This document shows positions 47,261-55,188 of a stretch of 64,000 nucleotides of DNA, piece by piece. The stretch comes from DASYQD01 sp036005845 (GTDB lineage Bacteria > Acidobacteriota > Thermoanaerobaculia > Multivoradales > JAIOJS01), in contig DASYQD010000039.1 of assembly GCA_036005845.1 (NCBI GenBank), positions 35,665-99,664 on the forward strand, written 5' to 3'. A program made the position numbers and the translations under genes. Below the pieces are notes generated by a model. The model saw nothing but the letters and a program-made list of their open reading frames with translations. It was not told where the DNA came from and ran no database searches. The stretch's first letter is position 1, and each line of letters opens with the position of its first letter.

Positions 47261-48618
47261 TGGCGCTGCCGGACGATCCCGCGGCTTCGCCGGAGCCGGT
47301 GCGAGAGGCCGCGGCCGGGCCGACGCTGCTGGCGGTGGGGATCGACCACCGTTCGGCGCCGCTGGAGCTGCGCGAGCGCGTGGCGCTGTCGCCCGAGCAG
47401 GCGGAAGGCCTGCTGCTGCGGTTGATGGCGCGGCCGGAGGTGGCGGAGGCGTACGTGCTCTCGACGTGCAACCGCACGGAGGTCTACCTGCGGCCGCATC
47501 CGGTGACCCCGGGCAGCCGGCAGGAGGGCGCGTTCCGCGCCGCGCTCGAGCTCGCGTTCGCGGCGCGCGCGCCGGAGATCGAGCGCGACGGCCGCTTCTG
47601 GGTGCTGCATGACGGCGAGGCGGCGCGGCACCTGCTGGCGGTGGCGGCGGGGCTCGAGTCGATGGTGCTGGGCGAGCCCGAGATCCTCGGCCAGGTGCGG
47701 CGCGCGGCCGAGCTGGCGGAGACGGTGGGCAGCACGGGCACGGTGGTGAAGCGGCTGCTGCGCTGCGCGGTGCAGGCAGGCCGCCGCGCGCGCGCCGAGA
47801 CCGAGATCGGCGAGGGCGCCGTGTCGCTCGGCTACGCGGTGGTCGAGCTGGCGCGCCACATCTTCGTCGGCGTCGAGGCGCGCTCGTGCCTGGTGCTCGG
47901 CGGCGGCGAGACGGCATCGATGGCGGCGCGGGCGCTGGCCGAGAAGGGCGTGCGCGATTTGCGATTCGCCGTGCGCGGCACGCATCGCCACGCGACGCTG
48001 CTCGAAGCGTTCCCCGGCGCCACGGTGACGCCGTTCCAGGATCGCTACGCCACCATCGCCGACTGCGACGTGTTGGTCGCCTCGACTTCGTCGGACGAGA
48101 CGGTCGTCGAAGCCGGCGAGCTGCGGCAGGTGATGCGGCAGCGCCGCGCGCGGCCGCTGCTCGTCGTCGACCTCGGCGTGCCGCGCAACGTCGCACCGCA
48201 GGTCGGGCGGCTGGAGAACGTCTTCCTGCACGACCTCGACTCGCTGCAGCACCTGGTGGCGCGCAACCTCGAGCGGCGGCGCACGCAGGCGCCGCTGGTG
48301 GAGACCATCGTCGGCGAGGAGCTGCTGCACTTCGACTCGTGGTACCAAGGACTGGAGGCCGAGCCGCTGATCGCCGAGCTGCAGCGCCGCGCCGAGCGCA
48401 TCCGCCGTGACGAGGTCGACGCCGTGCGCGGCCGTTTCCCCGCCGAGGCGCAGGAGGAGCTCGATCGGCTGACGCGCGCACTGGTGCGCAAGATCCTGCA
48501 TCACCCGTCGACGCGATTGCGATCGGTCGGTGCGACGCGCGCGCGGGGCGCGGAGCGCGACCTCGCCCACCTTGAGCTGGCGCGCGAGCTCTTCCAGTTG
48601 GGCGAGGACGAGGAGTGA
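47260..48618 (+). CDS. hemA: Glutamyl-tRNA reductase
   Basis: A 452-residue enzyme. The catalytic Cys is C70 in LSTCNRTEVY; GLESMVLGEPEILGQVR and the NADPH-binding LVLGGGETASMAARAL follow, and a dimerisation domain of about 100 residues ends the protein. It makes glutamate-1-semialdehyde from glutamyl-tRNA, the first committed step of the C5 haem pathway. Its 5' end overlaps hemX and its 3' end overlaps hemC (GTGA). A 20-residue N-terminal extension is weakly conserved. Confidence 0.97.
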   Translation: MALPDDPAASPEPVREAAAGPTLLAVGIDHRSAPLELRERVALSPEQAEGLLLRLMARPEVAEAYVLSTCNRTEVYLRPHPVTPGSRQEGAFRAALELAFAARAPEIERDGRFWVLHDGEAARHLLAVAAGLESMVLGEPEILGQVRRAAELAETVGSTGTVVKRLLRCAVQAGRRARAETEIGEGAVSLGYAVVELARHIFVGVEARSCLVLGGGETASMAARALAEKGVRDLRFAVRGTHRHATLLEAFPGATVTPFQDRYATIADCDVLVASTSSDETVVEAGELRQVMRQRRARPLLVVDLGVPRNVAPQVGRLENVFLHDLDSLQHLVARNLERRRTQAPLVETIVGEELLHFDSWYQGLEAEPLIAELQRRAERIRRDEVDAVRGRFPAEAQEELDRLTRALVRKILHHPSTRLRSVGATRARGAERDLAHLELARELFQLGEDEE

Positions 48619-49562
48619 CATCGGCGAGCGGCGCCGGCGCGAGTGGCCAGCGCCTGCGACTGGGAACGCGCAGCAGCCCGCTGGCGATCGCGCAATCGCG
48701 GCTGGTCGCCCAGGCGCTGGAAGCGGCGCACTCGGGCGTCGTGGTCGAGCTGGTGCCGATGTCGACGCGCGGCGATCGCCTGCCCGGCGACCTCAACAAG
48801 GTCGGCGGCAAGGGCCTGTTCACCGCCGAGCTCGAGGCCGGGCTGCTCGACGGCACGCTCGATCTCGCGGTGCACAGCTTGAAGGACCTGCCGGTGCGCG
48901 CGCACGACGAGCTGGTGATCGCGGCCTACCCGGAGCGCGCCGACTCGCGCGACGTGCTGGTGAGCGAAGTGGCCACGCGGGTGCGCGAGCTGCCGCGCGG
49001 CGCGCGCGTGCTCACCGGCTCGTTGCGGCGGCAGGCACAGCTCCTGGCGCTGCGGCCCGACCTCGAGATGGTGCCGGTGCGCGGCAACGTCGAGACGCGG
49101 CTGCGCAAGCGGCGCGAGACCGGCGCCGAGGCGACGGTGCTCGCGGCGGCGGGACTGGCGCGCCTGGGCCTCGTCGACGAGGCCGCGCACCCGCTGGAAG
49201 CCGATGAGGTGCTGCCCGCTCCGGGCCAGGGCACGCTCGCGGTCCAGACCCGCCGCGATGGCAACGCCGAGACGCTTTGCAGAGCGCTCGACCACGCGCC
49301 CACGCGTGCCGCGGCAACCGCCGAGCGCGCAGTCGTCGCGGCGTTCGGCGGCGACTGCACGCTGCCGCTGGCGGCGTGGGGACGCGCGGCGGACGGCGGC
49401 TTCACGTTGACCGCGCTCCTTGCGATGCCGGATGGCAGCGAAGTGGTGCGCGGCGAAGGCGCGGGCCTGGACATCGAAGCGGTAGCCGCGGCATGCATCG
49501 ACCGCATGCGCGCGCAGGGGGCGGACGCGCTGCTCGACCGCCTGCACAGCGTCGCCGGCTAG
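48615..49562 (+). CDS. hemC: Hydroxymethylbilane synthase (porphobilinogen deaminase)
   Basis: A 315-residue enzyme. LGTRSSPLAIAQS, GDLNKVGGKGLFTAELE and AVHSLKDLP are the family signatures, and the cofactor-binding cysteine that holds the dipyrromethane is C248 in GGDCTLPLAAW. It joins four porphobilinogens into hydroxymethylbilane. The start is a GTG overlapping the hemA stop. Confidence 0.97.
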   Translation: MTSASGAGASGQRLRLGTRSSPLAIAQSRLVAQALEAAHSGVVVELVPMSTRGDRLPGDLNKVGGKGLFTAELEAGLLDGTLDLAVHSLKDLPVRAHDELVIAAYPERADSRDVLVSEVATRVRELPRGARVLTGSLRRQAQLLALRPDLEMVPVRGNVETRLRKRRETGAEATVLAAAGLARLGLVDEAAHPLEADEVLPAPGQGTLAVQTRRDGNAETLCRALDHAPTRAAATAERAVVAAFGGDCTLPLAAWGRAADGGFTLTALLAMPDGSEVVRGEGAGLDIEAVAAACIDRMRAQGADALLDRLHSVAG

Positions 49563-49628
49563 ACTCTGCGCACATCGCAGTGCGCGCGTGCGACGACCGC
49601 TGGCCACCCATCCGATACGCTGCGCAAA

Positions 49629-50429
49629 GTGCCCACTACTCCACTCGCCGGCCGGCGTGTCGTCGTCACCCGAGCCGAGCACCAAGCCGGCGAGCTCGTC
49701 GACTTACTGAACGCGGCCGGCGCCACCGTAGAGCGACTGCCGCTGCTCGCGCTGCTGCCTCCCGAAGACCCCGCGCCGCTCGCCGCGGCAGCCAGCTCCC
49801 TAGCCAGCTACCGCTGGGTCGTCTTCACGTCGGCGAACGCCGTGCGGGCGCTGTTCGCCGCCTTTGACGACCGCTGGCCCAACCGCGTCGCCGTCGCGGC
49901 GATCGGCGACGCCACCGACGCGGCGCTCTGCGCTGACGCGGTGTGGCCGGATATCGTCGCCGCAGACAACAGCGCCGAGGGTTTGCTCGCCGAGCTGCTG
50001 CCTCGGCTGCGCTATCAACCGGGCGAGCGCATCCTCCTGCCGCAAGCGGCGGACGCGCGACCCACTCTCGCCGAGGGGCTGCGCGCCGCCGGCCACGAGG
50101 TTGATACGGTCGTCGCCTACCGCAAGACCGTGCCGCCCGACGCGCGCGAACGCGCGGCGGCCATCTTCGGCAACGGCCCTCTCGGCTGGGTCACCTTCAC
50201 CAGCCCCAGCATCGTGCGCACGTTCGCCGGTCTCTTCGAGCCGAGGTGGAACGACCGACGCGGGACGCTGCGTGCGGCGTCGATCGGCCCCGTCACCAGC
50301 GAAGCGCTGCGCACGCTCGGCGTGCCGGCGGCCGCCGAAGCGGCGCGCGCCAGCGACGAAGCGCTGGTGGCAGCGATCGTGGCAGCCGTCAGCGGCTCGG
50401 CGAGCATACCCAGCTCGCACCGGCGATGA
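49629..50429 (+). CDS. hemD: Uroporphyrinogen-III synthase
   Basis: A 266-residue protein with the two-domain HemD pattern (RRVVVTRAEHQAGELVDLLNAAGA, WVVFTSANAVRALF, ERILLPQAADARPTLAEGLRAAG, WVTFTSPSIVRTFAGLF, RAASIGPVTSEALRTLGV). It closes and inverts ring D of hydroxymethylbilane. The start is GTG at 49629, 66 bases after hemC, in the same operon. Its stop overlaps the next gene's start (ATGA). Confidence 0.92.
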   Translation: MPTTPLAGRRVVVTRAEHQAGELVDLLNAAGATVERLPLLALLPPEDPAPLAAAASSLASYRWVVFTSANAVRALFAAFDDRWPNRVAVAAIGDATDAALCADAVWPDIVAADNSAEGLLAELLPRLRYQPGERILLPQAADARPTLAEGLRAAGHEVDTVVAYRKTVPPDARERAAAIFGNGPLGWVTFTSPSIVRTFAGLFEPRWNDRRGTLRAASIGPVTSEALRTLGVPAAAEAARASDEALVAAIVAAVSGSASIPSSHRR

Positions 50430-52267
50430 CCAGCCGGCGCCGGCAGCGTTCTCGCGCAGCGAAGCGCGCTCGCGACGGCGGCAAGCCGAGGCCGCAAGAG
50501 GCGACGGCCGCGCCGCAGAGCGCCGTCGAATCATCGCGGCTCGTCGCCGCCTGTTGGCTCGCCGCCGCGTCCCTCGCCTTCCTACCGCTGGCGTTCTACG
50601 CCACCAAGGCCACCGACCTCTGGTGGCACCTGGCGGCGGGCGATCTCATGCTGGCGCGCCACCAGCTCGTGCGCGCCGATCCGTGGTCGTTCGCGAGCGC
50701 CGGCGCGACGTGGCTGAACCACGAATGGCTGGCGGACGTCGTCTACGCGTCGTGGACGCGGGCGTTCGGCATCTCCGCGCTCGCCTGGTGGCTGCTCGGC
50801 ATTCTGGTCCTGAGCTTCGTGCTGCTCTTCGATCTCCTGCGCCGGCTCTCGGGCAACGCCTTCGTCGCCTTCCTCGCCACGCTCTTCGCGATGGCGCTCT
50901 CGCGCCCTCTCTTCGAGCCGCGGCCGCACCTCTACACGCTGCTCGGCGTCGTGCTCACCCTACGCTGGGCGTCGTTGCGCCGGCGGCCGTTCGTCGTGCT
51001 GCCGGTGCTGTTCCTGCTGTGGGCCAACTTCCACGGCGGCGCCATCCTTGGGCTGCTCCCTCTCGCGCTCGTGCTGGCGGGCCGCGCGCGCACTGATGAT
51101 CCGGAGCGCCGGCTGTGGTGGCGCGCCGCCGTCGCGCTCTGGCTCGGCTGCGCGCTGGCCACGCTGTGCACTCCGTATGGCCTTGCCGCTGTCCTGTACC
51201 CGTTCCGTTACGCCTTCGGGCGTTCGCCCAGCGGCGGCCTGCGCGAGTGGCGCTCACCGTTCTCGCCGCTCGGGCTGCAAGTGCCGCTCTACTCGGCCGC
51301 GCTAGTCCTCCTCGTCGTCGCCGCGCTCGCCGTCCTTGGGCAACGGCGATGGCGGCGCGACGACCCGCTCGGCTGGCCGGCGCTGGCGTTCGCTGTCCTC
51401 ACGGCGGCGATGTCGGCGCGCAGCGCTCGCTTCGTCCCCTACTTCGCCATCGCGCTGGCGCTGGTGTTGACCGCGGCGGCCGCCCCCTGGCTGCACCTGC
51501 CGAGGCGCCGCGAGGCCGCCGTGGCGGCGCCGCTCATCGTGCTCGCCGCCGGCGGCTTCTTCACCGCGCGGCTGCCGCTCCGGCACGCGTTCGATCTCCT
51601 CGTGACGCGCGAGGTGCTGCCGGTCGACAGCTGCGACTTCCTGAACAGGAACGGCATCTCGGGCCGCGTCCTCACCTACTACGGCTGGGGCGGCTATGTC
51701 ATCTGGTGCGGCGAAGGGCGGCTGCGCCCGTTCGTCGACAGCCGCGCCGACACGGTCTACGGCGCGGCGACGCTGGCGACCTATCAGCGCTTCCAGGACT
51801 TCGCCCCCGGTTGGGAGTCGGTGCCGCGGAGAGTGGGGGCCGACTTCGTGCTCTGGCCCGCGCTTCCCAGCGAGGAGCTGCCGGTCCTCGACCAGGCTCG
51901 AGGCTTGGTGCGAACCGGCGACTGGCGGCTTCTCTACCAGGACTTCGGCTCGACGCTGCTGGTGCGCTCCGACCTCGCGCTGCCGCCGCTCGTCGAGCCG
52001 CCAGACTCCGCGTACCACCGGCTGGCGCAGGGAAGCGCAGCGCTGCATCGCGCCCGCTTCGCGGAAGCCGAACGCTACTTCGAGAGCGCCCTCGACGCCG
52101 ACCAGGGCCTCGTCGCGGCGTGCCGCAACCTGGCGCTGGTGCAGGCGCGGCAGGGCAAGGCCGACGCCGCCTGGGCGACGCATCGGCGCTGCGAGCGCAT
52201 CTACCCCGAGCCCGAAGCGGTGCCCGGCATCGAGGCGGCGCTGGAGCACGCGGCAGGGCGTCGCTAA
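50426..52267 (+). CDS. Multi-pass membrane protein with C-terminal TPR-like region
   Basis: A 613-residue protein. After a basic N terminus, about ten membrane helices cover residues 40-400 (LAWWLLGILVLSFVLLFDLL, VLPVLFLLWANFHGGAILGLLPLALVLAG, FVPYFAIALALVLTAAAAPWL), with WWHLAAGDLMLARHQLVRADPWSFASAGATWLNHEWLAD near the start resembling membrane glycosyltransferases. The last 100 residues resemble TPR helices (LAQGSAALHRARFAEAERYFESALD). It overlaps hemD by four bases. It might modify or handle envelope glycans, but this is inferred. Confidence 0.75.
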   Translation: MTSRRRQRSRAAKRARDGGKPRPQEATAAPQSAVESSRLVAACWLAAASLAFLPLAFYATKATDLWWHLAAGDLMLARHQLVRADPWSFASAGATWLNHEWLADVVYASWTRAFGISALAWWLLGILVLSFVLLFDLLRRLSGNAFVAFLATLFAMALSRPLFEPRPHLYTLLGVVLTLRWASLRRRPFVVLPVLFLLWANFHGGAILGLLPLALVLAGRARTDDPERRLWWRAAVALWLGCALATLCTPYGLAAVLYPFRYAFGRSPSGGLREWRSPFSPLGLQVPLYSAALVLLVVAALAVLGQRRWRRDDPLGWPALAFAVLTAAMSARSARFVPYFAIALALVLTAAAAPWLHLPRRREAAVAAPLIVLAAGGFFTARLPLRHAFDLLVTREVLPVDSCDFLNRNGISGRVLTYYGWGGYVIWCGEGRLRPFVDSRADTVYGAATLATYQRFQDFAPGWESVPRRVGADFVLWPALPSEELPVLDQARGLVRTGDWRLLYQDFGSTLLVRSDLALPPLVEPPDSAYHRLAQGSAALHRARFAEAERYFESALDADQGLVAACRNLALVQARQGKADAAWATHRRCERIYPEPEAVPGIEAALEHAAGRR

Positions 52268-52297
52268 GATCCGCGCTTTCCGCGCTTTCAAAAGAAC

Positions 52298-53269
52298 ATG
52301 CTCGACCGCACCTTGATCGGTTTCAAGTCTGGCCGCCGCGCCGTCATCGCCCTCGGCGGCAACGCCATCACCCAGCCGGGCGAGGAGGGCACGGTCGAGC
52401 AGGACTACGCCAACCTCGGGCGCAGCCTCGAGGGCATCCTCGACGTCGTCGAGCGCGGCTACGAGCTGGTCATCACGCACGGCAACGGGCCGCAGATCGG
52501 CAACCAGATGATCCGCGTCGAGCTGGCGCGCAGCGAGGCGCCGGCCCTGCCGCTCGACGTCATGGGCGCCGACCTGCAGGGCGGCCTCGGCTACATGATC
52601 GAGCGCGTGCTGCGCAGCAAGCTGCGCCGCCGCGGCATGGTCAACCGCGCCTGCTGCATGCTGACGATGGTCGAGGTCGACGCCAACGACCCGGCCTTCC
52701 AGGACCCGACGAAGTTCGTCGGTCCCGTCTACACCGCCGAGGACGCGGCGACGCGCGCCCGCGAGCGCGGCTGGGTGGTCAAAGAGGACAAGGGCCGCGG
52801 CTGGCGGCGCGTCGTACCCTCGCCCGAGCCGAAGAGCATCATCGAGCGCCACGAGATCCTCGCACTGCTCGACGCGGGCACCATCGTCATCAGCGGCGGC
52901 GGCGGCGGCATCCCGGTGGCGCGCAGCAGCAACGGCGACCTCGTCGGCGTCGAAGGCGTCATTGACAAGGACCTCGCCTCGGTCGTCATGGCGCTCGCCC
53001 TCGGCGCGCCCGAGCTCATCATCCTCACCGGCGTCGACCGCGTGCAGATCGGCTACGGCACGCCGCAGGCGCGCCCGCTCAACATCGTCACCGTCGCCGA
53101 GGCCCGCGAGTACATGGCCCAAGGCCACTTCCCGCCCGGCAGCATGGGCCCCAAGATGGAAGCCGCCTGCCGCTTCGTCGAACGCGGCGGCAGCCGCACG
53201 CTGATCACCAACGTCTTCACTTTGAAGGAAGCACTGGCGGGGACGACTGGGACCTGGGTGACGGCTTAG
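52298..53269 (+). CDS. arcC: Carbamate kinase
   Basis: A 323-residue amino-acid-kinase-fold enzyme. AVIALGGNAITQPGEEGT, LVITHGNGPQIGNQMIRVELA, VISGGGGGIPVARSSNGDLVGVEGVIDKDLASVVMA and FPPGSMGPKMEAACRFVERGG are all diagnostic of carbamate kinase. It makes ATP from carbamoyl phosphate and ADP. No arginine deiminase or ornithine carbamoyltransferase is next to it, so its role here may be in nitrogen or carbamoyl phosphate metabolism. It is complete. Confidence 0.95.
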   Translation: MLDRTLIGFKSGRRAVIALGGNAITQPGEEGTVEQDYANLGRSLEGILDVVERGYELVITHGNGPQIGNQMIRVELARSEAPALPLDVMGADLQGGLGYMIERVLRSKLRRRGMVNRACCMLTMVEVDANDPAFQDPTKFVGPVYTAEDAATRARERGWVVKEDKGRGWRRVVPSPEPKSIIERHEILALLDAGTIVISGGGGGIPVARSSNGDLVGVEGVIDKDLASVVMALALGAPELIILTGVDRVQIGYGTPQARPLNIVTVAEAREYMAQGHFPPGSMGPKMEAACRFVERGGSRTLITNVFTLKEALAGTTGTWVTA

Positions 53270-53443
53270 AAGCCAGCGGCTGTTGCTCGTCGGCAAGCGC
53301 TAGAACCTCGGCAACATCGTCGAGACTGCCAACCAGGCACCGCCCGAGGTCGATCGATTGGGTACGAACAGGCCGGCGGTTCTTGCGATTCGGCGTTCGC
53401 ATTGACGGAGCTTACTTTGGTGCCGTTCGAGGAGGTAAACATC

Positions 53444-53475
53444 TTGACATCACTGTCTTAAGACATCATGATGTC
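53444..53475 (+). promoter_or_regulatory. Promoter with two overlapping palindromes before the RHH/PIN pair
   Basis: A consensus -35 TTGACA (53444-53449) is followed at 17 bases by a weak -10 (CATGAT). Two perfect palindromes overlap it: TGTCTTAAGACA (53454-53465) and GACATCATGATGTC (53462-53475), the latter also covering possible ATG codons. This arrangement is typical of an antitoxin that represses its own operon. Confidence 0.65.
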
Positions 53476-53479
53476 TCTG

Positions 53480-53758
53480 ATGCGCACGACACTCACTCTC
53501 GACGATGACGTAGCGCGCCAACTCGGCGAGTTGGTCCGCCGTCGCGGTGCGAGCTTCAAAGAGGTCGTCAACGACACGCTGCGCGCTGGCTTGCAGAAAG
53601 GGCGGAAGCCGGCGCCGGAGCTGCCGCCTTTCCGAGTGGTGCCGAAGGCCTGCGGCTTCCGGCCCGGTGTAGACGTGATGCGGCTCAATCAGCTTTACGA
53701 CGAGATCGAAAGCGAGCGGCTGGCAGTTGCGTCGGCCGCCGCGGATCGCCAGCGGTGA
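53480..53758 (+). CDS. vapB: VapB-type ribbon-helix-helix antitoxin
   Basis: A 92-residue protein. RTTLTLDDDVARQLGELVRRRGASFKEVVNDTLRAGL is the RHH DNA-binding unit of VapB antitoxins, and the C-terminal VVPKACGFRPGVDVMRLNQLYDEIE binds the toxin. Starts at 53468 or 53471 would add up to four residues; none has a good Shine-Dalgarno site. It overlaps the toxin gene by four bases. Confidence 0.9.
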   Translation: MRTTLTLDDDVARQLGELVRRRGASFKEVVNDTLRAGLQKGRKPAPELPPFRVVPKACGFRPGVDVMRLNQLYDEIESERLAVASAAADRQR

Positions 53759-54183
53759 TCGTTCCCGACATCAATCTACTTGTCTACGCCTACAACACGG
53801 ACGCTCCGGATCACCAGCGGGCGCGGGTGTGGTGGGAGGCGGTGCTGTCCAGTAGCCGCCCTGTGGGGCTCCCCTGGGCGACGATGTTGGGTTACTTGCG
53901 ATTGATGACCAATCGGCGCGTCGTGATCGAGCCCTTTTCACCGAGCGAGGCGATCGGGCACGTCCGCTCTTGGTTGGAGCGGCCACAGGCGTCCGTCCTC
54001 GTTCCCGGCCCGAGGCATCTCGATCTCCTGGACGACCTGATGGCGGCTGGCAAGGCAACTGGTGAGCTCACGACGGACGTTCACTTGGCCGCTCTGACGA
54101 TCGAGCACCAGGCGGAGCTCTGCTCGAACGACGCCAACTTCGCGCGCTTTCCGGGCCTCCGCTGGTCCAATCCCTTGCGTTGA
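53755..54183 (+). CDS. vapC: VapC-type PIN-domain toxin
   Basis: A 142-residue PIN ribonuclease. D5 in VPDINLLVYAYN, E with the conserved helix, and TTDVHLAALTIEHQAELCSNDANFARF near the end provide acidic residues. The SNDANF block is that of the TA_00-type VapC family. The GTG start overlaps the antitoxin stop (GTGA). All segments are present, so it should be active when freed from its antitoxin. Confidence 0.92.
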   Translation: MIVPDINLLVYAYNTDAPDHQRARVWWEAVLSSSRPVGLPWATMLGYLRLMTNRRVVIEPFSPSEAIGHVRSWLERPQASVLVPGPRHLDLLDDLMAAGKATGELTTDVHLAALTIEHQAELCSNDANFARFPGLRWSNPLR

Positions 54184-54299
54184 CGGCGTCTCGCCGCCCG
54201 CGACGCCATGCGCGCCCGTCGCGACATTGCCACCTCGACCGGTGTGGGTGCGGCGCTAGAGTCGGGAGCCCTGAACGGCCCACCTCAAGGAGGTTCCCG

Positions 54300-55061
54300 A
54301 TGGCTGATCCTTCGATTCTGGGACGGGTGCTCTGGTACGAGCTGCTGACGAGCGACGTCGACGCGGCGGAACGCTTCTACACGACCGTCGTCGGCTGGAC
54401 GGTGACGCCGTTCAAGGGCGGGGACCAGCGCTACGACATGTGGACACGCTCCGGCGACGTCCCCATCGGCGGCGTGATGAAGATCCCCGAGGGCATGGGC
54501 GCGCCGCCGCACTGGGTGATGTACGTCGGCGTTCCGAACCTCGAGGAAGGCGTCGCCCGCGTCGAGAAGCTCGGCGGCAGCGCGTTGTCCCCGCTGATCG
54601 AGGTGCCCGAGGTGGGCCGCATGCGGACGATGAAAGATCCGCAGGGCGCCATGTTCTCGCTCTACGAGCCGGCCTCGCCGCCCAAGCTCGCCGAAGCGCC
54701 GCCTGAGATCGGCGACGGCTCCTGGCACGAGCTCTACACCACCGACTCCGAGGCGGCGATGCGCTTCTACAGCGAGCTCTTCGGCTGGAAGCCGACCGAC
54801 GCGATGGACATGGGCGAGATGGGCATGTACCGCATGTTCGGCCGCGGCTGGCCGCTCGGCGGCATGATGAACAAGATGGAAGGCATGCCGACGGCGTGGA
54901 ACTTGTATTTCCGCGTGCCCGACGTCCACGCCGGCGCCGAGCGCATCAAGGCCAACGGCGGCAAGATCGTCAACGGCCCGATGGAGGTGCCGGGCGGCGA
55001 CTGGATCGTGATGGGCATCGACCCGCAAGGGGCGGCCTTCGCGCTCCACCACAAGCACTGA
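54300..55061 (+). CDS. Two-domain VOC (glyoxalase-like) protein
   Basis: A 253-residue protein with two VOC/glyoxalase repeats: VLWYELLTSDVDAAERFYTTVVGW and WHELYTTDSEAAMRFYSELFGWKP start the two halves, each ending in the DPQGA block. VOC proteins bind a metal and act on electrophilic or ring compounds. The substrate is not predictable. The ATG at 54300 has an AAGGAGG site 5-7 bases upstream. Confidence 0.9.
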   Translation: MADPSILGRVLWYELLTSDVDAAERFYTTVVGWTVTPFKGGDQRYDMWTRSGDVPIGGVMKIPEGMGAPPHWVMYVGVPNLEEGVARVEKLGGSALSPLIEVPEVGRMRTMKDPQGAMFSLYEPASPPKLAEAPPEIGDGSWHELYTTDSEAAMRFYSELFGWKPTDAMDMGEMGMYRMFGRGWPLGGMMNKMEGMPTAWNLYFRVPDVHAGAERIKANGGKIVNGPMEVPGGDWIVMGIDPQGAAFALHHKH

Positions 55062-55134
55062 CGCGCGGACACGCGTCGTCCCGCGGTCGCCTGTCCCAGA
55101 CTGAGGCTGCGACGTCCCGGCGGCGCGGCGCGAC

Positions 55135-55165
55135 CGGGACTTTCCGGTAGCATCGGGAAGTCCCG
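55135..55165. terminator. Hairpin between VOC gene and HMG-CoA reductase gene
   Basis: Eleven-base arms at 55135-55145 and 55155-55165 pair at ten positions around a nine-base loop. It follows the VOC stop by about 74 bases and precedes the HMGR start by 24 bases, so it may end the VOC transcript or shape the HMGR leader. No U-tract follows. Confidence 0.4.
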
Positions 55166-55188
55166 AAATCGCCTCGCGGAGGTCGCTC

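Noticed and set aside
45941..48856. A long minus-strand open frame across hemX and hemA
   Set aside because: Low-complexity Arg/Ala/Pro product, antisense to genes with clear families.
53217..53402. A 61-codon minus-strand frame after arcC
   Set aside because: Weak composition and partly opposite the arcC end; no family pattern.
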